From Anaerolineae bacterium (GTDB taxonomy: Bacteria; Chloroflexota; Anaerolineae; Aggregatilineales; J027): DNA of 44,584 nt. Shown here in pieces: positions 1 to 6,932 of this stretch. A model generated the notes under the pieces. That model was not told where the DNA came from, searched no databases, and saw nothing but the letters and a program-made list of their open reading frames with translations. The position numbers were made by a program, and so were the translations under genes. The stretch's first letter is position 1. Every line of letters begins with the position of its first letter. Location of the stretch: NCBI GenBank assembly GCA_008933735.1, contig WBUL01000018.1:1-44584 (forward strand). The letters run 5' to 3'.

Positions 1-2785
1 GTGTAGCGGTCGGGGTGGGCGTGGCCACAGCACAGGCGCTCAGGAAATTGGCATAGTTGATCTTGTTGTTGACCGAATCTCCCGAACCCGGTCCCGATCC
101 GGACGGGCCATCGGCGGCTCCCCAGAAATTCCCGGTGAAGTCCTGCTGTCCGGTGCTGCTGGCATACACCGCCGTGATTGAGTTGCCGCTGATACAGGTA
201 TTGTGGGTGGTGATCACGCCGCTGCTGGAGCTGTAGACCGCCCCGCCCTGCGTCGTGCCGGTATTGTTCAGGAGCTGGCTGTCGGTGACGGTCATCGTGC
301 TGGAATTCCGGATCCCGCCGCCGTTGACCCCCTGGTTGTCTTCGATCACACTCCCGGTCAGGGTCAGCTGTGCGCTGGTGGTGTTGTAAATGCCACCCCC
401 ATTCTGGGTCGCCGTGTTCCCCCGGATTTCGATCCCTGTCAGCTGGGCGATACCGGTGCTGCTGACATTGTAGATCCCCGCCCCGTCCAGCGTGGCGGTA
501 TTGTTTTGCAGGAGGGTATCCCCGGTCACCGTCAGACTGCCGTGATTTCGGATCGCACCGCCGTATCTGGCGGCGTTCCCCCGCAGCGCTGCGCTGCTCA
601 TCGTGACCGTCCCCGTGCTGGTATTAAAAAGCCCTCCCCCCCAGCCGTCGCCGGTGGTCGCCTGGTTGTTTTCGATCACGACCCCACCGGACAGGGTCAG
701 GCTGCTGTCGTTGTAAACCCCTCCCCCGCGAACCGCTATGTTGCCGCTGAGCGTCCCACCGTTGAGGGTCAGCGTGCCATCATTTCTGATCCCACCGCCG
801 TAATAGCTGGCGGTATTGCCCGTGAGGGTGGTGTCGGTCAGGGTCAGCGTCCCGCCGTCGTTGTGGATCGCGCCGCCGTCGTTGCTGGCGGTGTTGTTGG
901 TGAAGGTGCTGTCATTGACGAACATCTGGTTATTGGTCCCCAGGTCGTTATCCAGTGCACCGCCATAACTGGCCGTATTGTTACTCAGGGTACAGTTGTT
1001 AAGGGTCACAACCCCGCTGCCGGTCTGGTTATCCAGCACCCCGCCTGTGTTGGCTGTGTTCAGAGTAAAGGTGCTGTTGTTGAGTTCGACAATACCCCCC
1101 GCGTTGTGGATCGCGCCGCCCGCATGGATCGTCGCTCCCCGGGTGAGGGTGAGGTCGTTCAGAATCAGCGCCCCGGTGCTGGATACTTCAAAGAAACGGA
1201 AGACCGGGGCTCCCGACTGCCGTTCCAGGGTGGCCTGATTCCCTTCGACCGTGATGGGAGTGGTCACCACCGACAGGGCATTCGTGCTGCTGACGCCGCT
1301 AGTAAACAGATAGGTCGTGCTTTCTTCCAGGCAGATCGTATCGTGAGTGGTCGGTGTGCTGTTGGCATCGTTCACGGCAGTGACGAGCTCCGCCGGGGTG
1401 GTCGGGGTGAAATCGCAGCCCGATCCCGACAGGAGGGAAAAGCCAGCCGCGGGATCCTCCCCCAGCAGGTCTCCCTGTACCTCCAGCGCTTCCAGCCAGA
1501 GCGCATCCTGCCCATTGGTCACCGTTAAGGTATGCACCCCGGCAGGCAGTTGGTCGATCACCAGACGGTGTCCGTAGCTATAGGTGACGGCGGACGCATC
1601 GACCGTTTGAGACACTTCTCCATCTACCTGAGCCTGGAAACGACCCCCATCCGGACCCGCGGCATACACCACCGCGACTCCCGTTCCTTCGAACCGCGCA
1701 CTCACGACCGCACCGGGCACGCTGGTGTAGGTCAGTTCCCCGCCCGAGGCGCTGCCAAGCGGCAGGGTATGCCATGCGCTGGCGTCATAGGCCAGCCGGG
1801 GATCGGTATCCTGGTAAAAGGTCCAGGCGGGCGGCGCCTCCGGATACGGCAGCAGTTCGCCGACCACGCGGATGGCTTCGATCCAGATTGCGCCCTTGCC
1901 ATTCGTCACCGTCAGGGTATGCTCCCCATCCGGGATTTCGTAACTCATGACCGTGTGGCGGTAGCTGTATGCCTCGGCGTAGGTACTCTGCACACCCCAC
2001 GGACCCGCTTCACTGTCCACTTCAAACGTGCCGCCTTCGGGTCCCCTGGAGTAGACAAGCTGAACCCCGACCCCGCGAAACCGGAAGCGGAGGGTCGCGC
2101 CGGGCGTTGTGGTATAGGTGAGGCCGCCGCCCTCTGCCTGGGCAATGCCATCCACCGCTATCCAATCCCCGGCGCTGTACTGCAAATAGGCATCGGTGTC
2201 GTCATACGTCACCCAGGTGGCTTCATGCGCCTGCACCCGTCCCTGGCTGACATCGGCTAACTGACCGAAAACCCGCACGCCGTCAATCCAGATCGTCCCG
2301 CTCAGGTTCGTGATCCGCAGGGTGTAATGGCCTTCGGTTAAATTGGCAAATGACAGGGACAGACCATAGGTGGGACTGCCGCTCATGCCGCTGCCCTGGA
2401 GATACTGCACCTCCTGGTGGTCGTCGTCCAGCAGGACCCCTTCCAGCAGACCGCCTTCCGCGCCCGCCGCATAGAGCAGTTCAATCCCCTGTCCCTCAAA
2501 GGCAATGCTCACCCTGGCCCCGACATCCGCGCTGCTGGTCAGGCTGCCCCCCTCCGCGCCCGCCACGCCGTGCAGCCGCGACCAATTGCCGCCTTCGTAC
2601 ACCAGGCGGGCATCGGTATCCGCATAGGTCAGCCAGCCCGCCTGGTAAGCCGCCGCAATCTCGGCTGGGGTGGGTTGCGTCAGCTCCGCCGCTCTCCCCG
2701 GCTGGGGTGGACTGGTAAAAACCACGGTGGCAAATTGGAAAAACAGCAGCCAGATGGCGAAACCATATTGGGACAGGCGTTTCAT
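1..2785 (-). CDS. Giant secreted beta-helix surface protein, 3' end outside window
   Basis: This frame is open for 928 codons from an ATG at 2785 to the left edge, so the C-terminus is missing. Residues 1-25 form a signal peptide with a hydrophobic core (IWLLFFQFATVVF). Three diverged repeats begin near residues 53, 193 and 323. Each opens with a Y-x-DTD-x-x-L-x-Y motif followed by Trp, and ends with G-x-(H/Y)TL-x-(V/I)TN and a Trp-Ile/Leu strand; this suggests a beta-sandwich, possibly glycan-binding module. From about residue 550 to 915 come short repeats of the GGAI-x-N / N-N-T-A type, typical of right-handed parallel beta-helices of the Pmp-like class, ending with NFWG near 882. The last visible residues are a TPTPT linker. 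The likely role is a surface or exported binding protein; the ligand is unknown. A good promoter lies about 150 bases upstream. Confidence 0.85.
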   Translation of the reverse strand, partial: MKRLSQYGFAIWLLFFQFATVVFTSPPQPGRAAELTQPTPAEIAAAYQAGWLTYADTDARLVYEGGNWSRLHGVAGAEGGSLTSSADVGARVSIAFEGQGIELLYAAGAEGGLLEGVLLDDDHQEVQYLQGSGMSGSPTYGLSLSFANLTEGHYTLRITNLSGTIWIDGVRVFGQLADVSQGRVQAHEATWVTYDDTDAYLQYSAGDWIAVDGIAQAEGGGLTYTTTPGATLRFRFRGVGVQLVYSRGPEGGTFEVDSEAGPWGVQSTYAEAYSYRHTVMSYEIPDGEHTLTVTNGKGAIWIEAIRVVGELLPYPEAPPAWTFYQDTDPRLAYDASAWHTLPLGSASGGELTYTSVPGAVVSARFEGTGVAVVYAAGPDGGRFQAQVDGEVSQTVDASAVTYSYGHRLVIDQLPAGVHTLTVTNGQDALWLEALEVQGDLLGEDPAAGFSLLSGSGCDFTPTTPAELVTAVNDANSTPTTHDTICLEESTTYLFTSGVSSTNALSVVTTPITVEGNQATLERQSGAPVFRFFEVSSTGALILNDLTLTRGATIHAGGAIHNAGGIVELNNSTFTLNTANTGGVLDNQTGSGVVTLNNCTLSNNTASYGGALDNDLGTNNQMFVNDSTFTNNTASNDGGAIHNDGGTLTLTDTTLTGNTASYYGGGIRNDGTLTLNGGTLSGNIAVRGGGVYNDSSLTLSGGVVIENNQATTGDGWGGGLFNTSTGTVTMSSAALRGNAARYGGAIRNHGSLTVTGDTLLQNNTATLDGAGIYNVSSTGIAQLTGIEIRGNTATQNGGGIYNTTSAQLTLTGSVIEDNQGVNGGGIRNSSTMTVTDSQLLNNTGTTQGGAVYSSSSGVITTHNTCISGNSITAVYASSTGQQDFTGNFWGAADGPSGSGPGSGDSVNNKINYANFLSACAVATPTPTAT

Positions 2786-2931
2786 GAAGGCTTACCCTCG
2801 CATTTCAGGCAGCACTACTCCGCGGCGCTGCGGCAGAGAAGTCATTATGGATTTTGCTGAACACAAAACGTGATGCGACAGTGATGAAGGCGACGGTGTC
2901 ACGCGGACTATTACGTCAAAACGACACAAAC

Positions 2932-2958
2932 ATTATCCTAACCTTATGGTCTTGTCAA
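2932..2958 (-). promoter_or_regulatory. Sigma-70-type promoter of the surface protein
   Basis: On the minus strand a perfect -35 box TTGACA (2953-2958) is followed by GATAAT (2932-2937, spacer 15) or, one step on, TAATGT with a spacer of 17. The implied 5' untranslated leader before the ATG at 2785 is about 140 bases. Confidence 0.6.
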
Positions 2959-3070
2959 GAAAATTTTATTTAAATACTTGCGAGTTTATGACACAAAATG
3001 CGTACAGCATGACAGGCTGCTGAAAAAATGATGACGAATGTCACGGGACACAGGGCGGTGTATGTTAAGC

Positions 3071-3086
3071 AAAAACCCTCGTTTTT
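3071..3086 (-). terminator. Weak AT-type hairpin, possible terminator
   Basis: A perfect inverted repeat, AAAAAC (3071-3076), loop CCTC, GTTTTT (3081-3086), lies 50 bases downstream of the truncated TIR-NACHT gene. Read on the minus strand the hairpin itself ends in five T residues. The stem is short and weak, so the terminator role is tentative. Confidence 0.3.
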
Positions 3087-3134
3087 AATGCTGCTTTTCT
3101 TCACTGAAAATCACTGATATGCTGATAAGTATTC

Positions 3135-4127
3135 TTATACGTAACAGGGTTTTTGGTTAATCATGGAGTGAACTTCATTAATGCTTCCGGTTATAGTAGT
3201 TTGAGTAGCTGCTAATTCGTCTAATCCATCGAGGAGCAAGAGTGTATTCTTGTTTTGGATAGCATTCTTCAGGTGTACAATATCCAAATATTCACCATTC
3301 TCGATTAACCAATCTGGAATTGATAGTTGTTTCTCTACACCCCAAGAGGGTATAAGCCCAAACAGTGGCAATGGCGCATTGGGATCAGAGAGGCGCAATG
3401 CGATAGCGTCTCTCGCGTGCGCCAATAGGGTAATTGTCTTACCTGACCCCGGTTCTCCTAGAAGGAGAACTCGTCCTTTGTATTTCTGAAAAGCCTCAGC
3501 AAACGTCCTGAAAGTTTCATTCTGAGAGATTCCATGCGAATGAAACAGTTGCTCCATCATTGTCCGCTTAGGACGGAGGACTGCATCCGGGGTGGATTCA
3601 GAACCTAGATCAATCATGGATATGACCGTTTTGCCCAGTAAATCAACAATGTGCTGATATAAGTCTTCCAAATATGCCTTGAAAGGATCATCTAATTTTT
3701 GAGCTGGGGTGGGTGGTACAAAACTGCTGGGCGGCTTGGACAGAATTTCACAAAGCCTGCTAAACGAAATATCCCATTCTTTGAAGAAATCAACCCAAGT
3801 ATGAGTGACAACATTAATGGGGGGTATAGTATCATGAAATCTTGCAACAATGATGGGCTTTCTTGACAACGAAGCATAGGCTATTTCTCTCCGAACAAAG
3901 CTATCAGGTCGCTTGATGTCCGGGGTAACACACGTTACAACATAGGAAGCTGCTTCTATTGCTTGCTCTAACTCTGCTGTGAAATCCTGCGAAGGATCTA
4001 TTCCGCGTTCATCCAGCCATGTCTTAAACCCCTCTTTAGGCAAAGCTTTGTCGAGTTTATGAACAAACTCACTTCCATCTGTGCGAGCATAGCTCAAAAA
4101 TATATGACCTAAGCCACCCATAATCAC
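3135..4127 (-). CDS. TIR-NACHT protein, truncated after Walker B
   Basis: Residues about 7-140 form a TIR domain starting HIFLSYARTD with the box-1 FLSY motif; bacterial TIR domains often cleave NAD+ or make signalling nucleotides. A linker leads to a NACHT/STAND NTPase domain with Walker A GEPGSGKT near residue 225 and Walker B LLLLDGLDEL near 297. The protein stops at residue 330, at the point where the next NACHT strand and sensor Arg are expected; no sensor, winged-helix or repeat region follows in any frame downstream. Complete NACHT immune proteins are usually much longer. The start is a GTG at 4127 or an ATG at 4121, and both have weak ribosome sites. It lies alone on the minus strand at the left edge of the element. 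It is probably a remnant of an antiphage receptor, or else a minimal TIR-ATPase form. Confidence 0.8.
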   Translation of the reverse strand: MIMGGLGHIFLSYARTDGSEFVHKLDKALPKEGFKTWLDERGIDPSQDFTAELEQAIEAASYVVTCVTPDIKRPDSFVRREIAYASLSRKPIIVARFHDTIPPINVVTHTWVDFFKEWDISFSRLCEILSKPPSSFVPPTPAQKLDDPFKAYLEDLYQHIVDLLGKTVISMIDLGSESTPDAVLRPKRTMMEQLFHSHGISQNETFRTFAEAFQKYKGRVLLLGEPGSGKTITLLAHARDAIALRLSDPNAPLPLFGLIPSWGVEKQLSIPDWLIENGEYLDIVHLKNAIQNKNTLLLLDGLDELAATQTTITGSINEVHSMINQKPCYV

Positions 4128-4147
4128 ACCGCTTTTGTATCACAAAT

Positions 4148-4177
4148 GCCATAATCTAGTTTAAGCCTATTTGCCAA
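4148..4177 (-). promoter_or_regulatory. Possible promoter of the TIR-NACHT gene
   Basis: TTGGCA (4172-4177 on the minus strand), a spacer of 18, and TATGGC (4148-4153) lie just before the start at 4121/4127. The -10 box is poor. The rest of the 297-base gap up to 4424 shows no gene, no tRNA-like sequence and no clear terminator. Confidence 0.3.
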
Positions 4178-4424
4178 GCACACAACCACGCAATCATGGC
4201 TAATCAAAAACCGATAAGCCAAAAGCTGTATATGATTGTATCGGGCTAGCGAAAAGTTTGCTTTGAGAAATTGACCTGAATTTGTATAAGCAGGAAATAA
4301 AGTGATCTGGGTTAACCTCTCCTGCTATTACTGCCAAATAGGGTTTGAATATCACAGAAGGGATTAGATTGAATATACCGGTTTCACATAATCGAAGCGG
4401 CGAATCACTTTTGATGAGTCGAAG

Positions 4425-5462
4425 TTACAAATCTAAGGCAAAGGGTGTATTGCTTTTTTGCTCTGGTGAGATAGCGGGAAAAGATTCCTCTGATTGTTCA
4501 GCCAATGTGTCGGCAAACGCGATGGCAGTTTGTACTCCATTTTCAGGTGAAGCTTGGAGTATATTTACCATATAATCTGAGAGTCTCCCAGCATATTCAG
4601 GTGTTACGTTTTTTACTTTGGGCATAAATGACTGTTGCTCCCCCAATTCAGCATCTTCCCACCGACAAATGAATCCCACATGCTGTAAATTGGTAAAAAG
4701 GTCATCCTGGACTCCTATCCAGACTTGCATTTCTGTCCTATCAGCCAAAATAATCTTGCCATGCGGATCGCCTTCAGGTGTCAGTAGCGAAATATCCTCG
4801 AAAGTGGTGTGACTTTGGCGCAGGGCTTCAAACGGCTGGTGACGTTCTGCAAGGAGGACATCGTACCGTTGCTCCCAATCTAGCCCTACATAGCGTTCCA
4901 TGAGGGTTGCCATCTGGCTTTCAGCAATGGTATGCAATAGTTCGATGTGATTTTCCCGCTTATTGCGATTCATGTAGAAAGGCAGCCGCCCTCCATCCGC
5001 CCAACTATCATATGTACCAGGTAGGATAATGTGGGTATGTGGATTATCACGCCCTGCCATGAATTTATCCTTGGTGTCACGCCGATGCAGGACATAGCTC
5101 CACTCCATATCTAAATCGCGTGCCTCAAAAAATGTGGTCATCGTATTTTCGGTCAGATCGCGGGTGAATTGTTCGCGCTGTGTTTCGGGAACAAAGCCAA
5201 TGAGGTCGGGATTAGGATTGATGACCAGGGTAAAGGCTTGCACATGGTCAGACTTCCACTGTTCGCAGTTGGCGGCAATGGTCTGGAAGTTGCCTCCCAG
5301 ACCATGATCCATCCATCGCTCTAAACCAAATTCCTGGGGAATATGTCCACCGCGATCATTACGATATTGCAGATACCTTAAAACACCCTTGAGTTTCCCC
5401 GCCCCCTTACTTTTGGGAGACTGATATTTGACATTGGCGATGACCAGCTGCTTACGATCCAA
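4425..5462 (-). CDS. HUH relaxase (mobilization nuclease), MobA/VirD2-like
   Basis: This 345-residue protein looks like a single-strand nicking relaxase that starts DNA transfer at oriT. Motif I resembles the LRYL-x-x-R-x-D-x-G pattern of MOBP/VirD2 relaxases, with Tyr30 as candidate nucleophile. The metal-binding histidines are H142 and H144 in NPHTHIILPG, with H126 (YVLHRRD) as a likely third ligand, so the HUH fold looks active. No helicase or primase domain follows; the protein is about the nuclease domain plus a 130-residue tail. It begins 3 bases after the ribbon-helix-helix gene and is third in an operon with the HU-like gene. Assignment to a relaxase is fairly firm; the MOB subfamily is an inference from motif I. 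Confidence 0.75.
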   Translation of the reverse strand: MDRKQLVIANVKYQSPKSKGAGKLKGVLRYLQYRNDRGGHIPQEFGLERWMDHGLGGNFQTIAANCEQWKSDHVQAFTLVINPNPDLIGFVPETQREQFTRDLTENTMTTFFEARDLDMEWSYVLHRRDTKDKFMAGRDNPHTHIILPGTYDSWADGGRLPFYMNRNKRENHIELLHTIAESQMATLMERYVGLDWEQRYDVLLAERHQPFEALRQSHTTFEDISLLTPEGDPHGKIILADRTEMQVWIGVQDDLFTNLQHVGFICRWEDAELGEQQSFMPKVKNVTPEYAGRLSDYMVNILQASPENGVQTAIAFADTLAEQSEESFPAISPEQKSNTPFALDL

Positions 5463-5465
5463 GCC

Positions 5466-5837
5466 TTATCCTCCAGGCTTTTTGGCACGGGCAGCCGCCA
5501 TTTCGATGAGGGGATTGAGGGCTTTGCCCAGCTTCATCAGGAACTCACCCTGAGCATCAAGGTGCTGGCTGAGAGTTTCGATCTGCTGTTGGAGTGCTTG
5601 TATCTCGGTCGTGATCTGTTCCATCTGCCCTTCGAGGGACTTGGCGATCTGTTTACGTGAGCCTCTGGCATCTGCCTGCTCATCCAAGTACAAACGCACG
5701 GCTTCGCGGACCAAATCCGACTTATTGACGGGTTTCCCTTTCTTGGTGCGGGAAATTGCCATGTCTTCCAGCAGGTCATTCATTTTATCGGTCATGCTGA
5801 CTGAGAGCCGCTGGTTGTAAAGTGCTTGGCTACCCAT
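5466..5837 (-). CDS. Ribbon-helix-helix accessory protein with coiled coil (MobC-like)
   Basis: At 123 residues this small protein has an N-terminal ribbon-helix-helix domain (residues about 8-54: a strand QRLSVSM, then two helices with NKSDLVREAVRLYLDEQ) followed by a heptad-patterned coiled coil (about 65-100). RHH proteins with this layout bind oriT and recruit the relaxase, as MobC/TraY-type accessory factors do. It overlaps the end of the HU-like gene by 8 bases and ends 3 bases before the relaxase, so translation is probably coupled. Such proteins often also repress their own operon. An alternative is a plasmid copy or partition repressor, but the relaxase neighbour favours a mobilization role. 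Confidence 0.65.
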   Translation of the reverse strand: MGSQALYNQRLSVSMTDKMNDLLEDMAISRTKKGKPVNKSDLVREAVRLYLDEQADARGSRKQIAKSLEGQMEQITTEIQALQQQIETLSQHLDAQGEFLMKLGKALNPLIEMAAARAKKPGG

Positions 5838-6159
5838 TGGTGTTGTCTCCTTGACGAGCTTTCAGAACCTCACGGCGAAACTTGTCGGTTGGGATAAACC
5901 GAAAGTACAACCGATAGAGCCGTGTTGGTGCAGATGCACCATGTTTCATTTTCAAGGTTTGGTGAATGACCCCTGTGCTGCGAATCTGCTGTCGTTCGAC
6001 GTACAGCCTACCGAGATTACGGATATGCAGTGAGGCATTGGGCTGTTGCAATTCCTCACGCCACAAGTCAAACAAAACGTCCAACACTTCGCGGACTTCA
6101 CGGCGACTCTTGCCATACATGCGTCGGGCAACGGCATTAACCATCTGATCGTAATTCAC
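5830..6159 (-). CDS. HU/IHF-like DNA-binding protein of the mobilization operon
   Basis: The 109-residue sequence follows the HU/IHF plan: an N-terminal helical half (MVNAVARRMYGKSRREVREVL), a turn into strands with SLHIRNLGRLYVER in place of the usual V-x-I-x-G-F-G-x-F motif, an arm region, and a C-terminal F-x-P-x-x-x-F-R-R-E-V helix. The similarity is by pattern and weak, so this is a distant relative. HU/IHF bends DNA, and IHF is a known partner of some relaxosomes. First in the operon HU-like / RHH / relaxase, downstream of a palindrome-rich non-coding region, it is a candidate dedicated DNA-bending subunit of the relaxosome. Confidence 0.55.
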   Translation of the reverse strand: MNYDQMVNAVARRMYGKSRREVREVLDVLFDLWREELQQPNASLHIRNLGRLYVERQQIRSTGVIHQTLKMKHGASAPTRLYRLYFRFIPTDKFRREVLKARQGDNTNG

Positions 6160-6352
6160 GGGATTGCTATCCTTTCCACTTTCAATTGATGCGCTGATGG
6201 TGCAGCGGCATTCTGCTGCAAAGAGGGCAAACTGCCCTCAAAATGACTGATGCAGTCGGCGGCACACCAGCTTGGGGCTGTTGCAATGTCCAGCAGCGGT
6301 GTACCGTGCTGGATGCGTGTCGCTGCGGGTCAGCAGCGATACGTCGGTGAAA

Positions 6353-6364
6353 GGCGCAGAGCGC
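6353..6364. repeat. 12-bp direct repeat, copy 1
   Basis: GGCGCAGAGCGC; it is itself near-palindromic (GCGC-AGA-GCGC) and is followed by GTTG. A second copy lies 120 bases to the right. Confidence 0.7.
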
Positions 6365-6390
6365 GTTGCACCGACCTGCCCTCGCGCAGC

Positions 6391-6412
6391 GAGCCAGCGT
6401 TTTAGCTGGCTC
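6391..6412. repeat. Perfect 8-bp stem with 6-base loop
   Basis: GAGCCAGC, loop GTTTTA, GCTGGCTC. It has no T-tract, so it is not a simple terminator; it is a candidate relaxase or accessory-protein binding hairpin. Confidence 0.7.
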
Positions 6413-6472
6413 ACCCGCGCCCCGTTCACTGGGCAGAATCGAAACAAGGATATTTCGGGGCGCGGTGTGGTC

Positions 6473-6484
6473 GGCGCAGAGCGC
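6473..6484. repeat. 12-bp direct repeat, copy 2
   Basis: A second GGCGCAGAGCGC, here part of the longer palindrome CGGCGC-AGA-GCGCCG (6472-6486), directly followed by the 8-bp stem at 6488-6509. Confidence 0.7.
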
Positions 6485-6487
6485 CGT

Positions 6488-6509
6488 TGGCTCGCTGCCA
6501 GGCGAGCCA
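6488..6509. repeat. Perfect 8-bp stem with 6-base loop, second hairpin
   Basis: TGGCTCGC, loop TGCCAG, GCGAGCCA. Its arms share the GGCTCGC/GAGCC core with the hairpin at 6391-6412, suggesting two related protein-binding sites. Confidence 0.7.
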
Positions 6510-6540
6510 TATACTGCTGTGCAAGAGGTCGTGATTGCAA

Positions 6541-6741
6541 TCATTGATGCGGTTCTCCTTTCAGCACAGGAACCATACTCCCATTGGACAAATCGGTAAC
6601 GCTGGCTCCTGCTGGCTGTGTTAGGTGTTTAGGCGGTGCAGGCTGCTGCACCTCGGCAAGTTCTTGCGGGGTGGCAACTGTCACCAACATCTCGCTGAGT
6701 GCCATCACCCGTTTGACCATCTCCTTATAGTTATCTTGCAA
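6541..6741 (-). CDS. Small hypothetical protein of the element
   Basis: A 66-residue frame starts at a TTG (6741) about 10 bases after AGGAG, a good ribosome site. The sequence has an amphipathic N-terminal helix (YKEMVKRVMALSEML) and a Pro-rich middle (QQPAPPKHLTQPAG). No family is recognised. It sits between the palindromic region and the divergent regulatory region, on the same strand as the mobilization genes, so it may be the first gene of that operon. A start at the internal ATG 6719 would be poorly served by a ribosome site. Confidence 0.45.
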   Translation of the reverse strand: MQDNYKEMVKRVMALSEMLVTVATPQELAEVQQPAPPKHLTQPAGASVTDLSNGSMVPVLKGEPHQ

Positions 6742-6866
6742 GGTTGCTCTTCTCCTCTTGATTGGTATCGCATATCAATACGAAATACGGTGCTAAATTT
6801 TGGTCTGCTTGAGCTGTCATGAGAAACGTAACGAATACGAATTACCATGAACACTATCGCAAACCA

Positions 6867-6895
6867 TTGCGTATCACTATAATCTATGCTATGCT
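6867..6895 (+). promoter_or_regulatory. Promoter and operator candidate of the XRE regulator gene
   Basis: TTGCGT (6867-6872), spacer 17, TATGCT (6890-6895); a TATAAT at 6878-6883 is an alternative -10 box. The -35 box overlaps an inverted repeat CGCAA-ACCA-TTGCG (6858-6871), a plausible binding site for the HTH protein it drives. The divergent gap 6742-6932 also holds related CGTATT/AATACG half-sites near 6781 and 6835. Confidence 0.45.
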
Positions 6896-6932
6896 GGTTG
6901 TCAAGCAAGTGTAGTCAAGGAGAAAACAGGCG

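Larger units (their letters stand above)
2786..3134. other. Intergenic stretch between the surface protein and the element
   Basis: No convincing gene is visible in these 349 bases. The stretch is AT-rich by eye in its centre. It contains the minus-strand promoter of the surface protein (2932-2958), a perfect AT-type inverted repeat at 3071-3086, and two direct copies of TCACTGA at 3101-3107 and 3111-3117, spaced by one helical turn. The left junction of the mobile element probably lies at the right end of this stretch, because NACHT homology of the neighbouring gene stops at about 3135. Confidence 0.6.
6160..6540. other. Palindrome-rich non-coding region, candidate oriT or structured RNA
   Basis: No plausible protein is encoded here; the frames that are open have a Cys/Arg/Ala-rich composition unlike their neighbours. 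Perfect inverted repeats are dense: TGCAGC/GCTGCA (6201-6220), GAGGGCA/TGCCCTC (6223-6239), GAGCCAGC/GCTGGCTC with a 6-base loop (6391-6412), CGGCGC/GCGCCG (6472-6486) and TGGCTCGC/GCGAGCCA with a 6-base loop (6488-6509). The 12-mer GGCGCAGAGCGC occurs twice, exactly 120 bases apart. The region lies directly upstream of the mobilization operon, the usual site of oriT. GC content is visibly higher than in flanking element genes. Confidence 0.5.

Noticed and set aside
203..1528. A 441-codon plus-strand reading frame in the first 1.5 kb
   Set aside because: It is the antisense shadow of the minus-strand beta-helix protein, whose signal peptide, repeats and Thr/Asn-rich helix turns make biological sense; the plus frame has no domain and arises from GC-rich repeated codons.
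3071..3086. A strong bidirectional terminator
   Set aside because: The inverted repeat is only 6 bp and almost all A-T; it is listed as a weak candidate only.
3000..3134. A left attachment repeat matching the tRNA-Arg 3' end
   Set aside because: I compared the tRNA T-arm and acceptor sequence with 2900-4424 by eye and saw no copy; serine recombinases need only a very short core, so absence does not disprove the element.
6182..6544. A 120-codon minus-strand frame in the palindromic region
   Set aside because: Its composition is Cys/Ala/Arg-rich with no hydrophobic pattern, it has no ribosome site, and several other frames are open across the same repeats.
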